A stretch of DNA of 64,000 bases, taken from positions 57,558 to 121,557 of the forward strand of contig NZ_OAOQ01000009.1 in assembly GCF_900207575.1 (NCBI RefSeq), written 5' to 3'. Below the pieces are notes generated by a model. That model saw only the letters and a list, made by a program, of their open reading frames with translations, was not told the DNA's origin and searched no databases. Below, one piece after another: positions 63,590-64,000 of this stretch. Positions within the stretch are counted from its first letter, which is position 1. Each line of letters begins with the position of its first letter. A program made the translations under genes and the position numbers. This DNA is from Cereibacter ovatus (lineage in GTDB: Bacteria; Pseudomonadota; Alphaproteobacteria; Rhodobacterales; Rhodobacteraceae).

Positions 63590-64000
63590 GACTTGCCCGC
63601 CTTTTGTGGAGAGTGTTTAGCTCACTTCGCGAACCTTTTGCTCGAAGGCGATGGGGCTCTGGAAGCCGGGCGATGAATGTCGCCTGACGGGGTTATAGAA
63701 CCCGTCGATGTATCTGGCGACGGCGTTTTCGGCCTGCTGGCGGGATTGCCATGCGACTGGCCAGATGAGCTCTGACTTGATGGTCTTGAAGAACGTTTCC
63801 ACCATCGAGTTGTCGTAGCAGTTCCCGCGCCCGCTCATTGAGATCAGGATGCCGCGTTTGCGGAGCAGGGCCTGATAGTCGACCGAGCAGTATTGCGATC
63901 CGCGATCGGAATGGTGGACCAATCCCGGCGCAGGGTTGCGAGCCACGAGAGCACGGCGCAGGGCTTCTACCGCGAGATCACGCTTCAGGCGATCACTCGT
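63590..64000 (-). mobile_element. IS3-type insertion sequence, partial (continues past the window)
   Basis: The left edge of an insertion sequence. It contains the C-terminal half of an IS3-type transposase and then about 28 bases of terminal sequence. The terminal repeat probably starts near 63590, with TGGACTTGCCCGCC as a possible IR end; the other end is outside the window, so the exact limit is unknown. Confidence 0.6.
63617..64000 (-). CDS. IS3-family transposase OrfB, C-terminal part
   Basis: The last ~128 codons of a DDE transposase, running off the right edge. Visible are HHSDRGSQY with the second catalytic Asp and NCYDNSMVETFFKTIKSEL with the final Glu, followed by the usual C-terminal RYIDGFYNPVRRHSSPGFQSPIAFE. 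The frame is intact to the window end, so the element could be active. The stop is TAA at 63617-63619. Confidence 0.92.
   Translation of the reverse strand, partial: TSDRLKRDLAVEALRRALVARNPAPGLVHHSDRGSQYCSVDYQALLRKRGILISMSGRGNCYDNSMVETFFKTIKSELIWPVAWQSRQQAENAVARYIDGFYNPVRRHSSPGFQSPIAFEQKVREVS

Overview
The window comes from a GC-rich alphaproteobacterium, most likely a member of the Rhodobacterales (Paracoccaceae). This is inferred from the gene set: a mreBCD-PBP2-RodA operon, a two-gene pntA/pntB transhydrogenase, many TRAP and ABC uptake systems with Tat-type leaders, a short intergenic palindrome of a type I recall from Rhodobacter-like genomes, and strong G/C preference at third codon positions. 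No rRNA, tRNA or CRISPR array was seen. Nothing marks the window as plasmid or phage, but an IS3-type transposase enters from the right edge.

Left part (1-8017): a minus-strand catabolic operon with an N-formylglutamate-amidohydrolase-like enzyme, a TRAP transporter (DctQ, DctM, DctP), a glutamine-synthetase-like gamma-glutamyl ligase and an aldehyde dehydrogenase. It is divergent from an RpiR-type regulator, and a perfect palindrome lies between them. The likely role is uptake and gamma-glutamylated oxidation of an amine. 8014-13606 is the cell-shape operon mreB-mreC-mreD-mrdA-rodA with a ghrA-like dehydrogenase coupled to its end.

13953-26468 holds mostly housekeeping and scattered metabolic genes: an acyltransferase, an L,D-transpeptidase lipoprotein, kynureninase, a small membrane methyltransferase, pntAB with a clear terminator, a DUF3422 protein, an argE-like and dadA-like pair, and moaA. 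26614-29311 has an AlkD-like protein, two small ORFs with strong ribosome binding sites and an orphan solute-binding protein.

29776-34582 is a compact polysaccharide cassette behind an unusually AT-rich leader: UDP-glucuronate decarboxylase, UDP-glucose 4-epimerase, a cellulose-synthase-like glycosyltransferase and a secreted GH26-like glycosidase, with the first three genes overlapping. 35337-43524 is a seven-gene minus-strand operon: fused TRAP permease, TRAP binding protein, IclR regulator, thiolase-like protein, acyl-CoA ligase, PPC-domain protein and SDR. It looks like a pathway for an imported carboxylic acid. 43833-45471 encodes a secreted subtilase and a small outer-membrane-barrel-like protein.

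45735-54534 holds a CHASE4-GGDEF-EAL protein, then a polyamine-type ABC transporter operon ending in an Asp/Glu/hydantoin racemase, divergent from a GntR-GNAT pair across a GTATAC palindrome. 54760-60210 holds a frameshifted chemotaxis receptor, SelO, and the threonine-degradation pair kbl-tdh. The right end (60211-64000) is visibly decaying: the N-terminal stub of a catalase gene, 3-methyladenine glycosylase with a proline-rich microprotein, a frameshifted DUF3618-like gene, a holin-X-like membrane protein, and a small gene cut by the IS3-type element.
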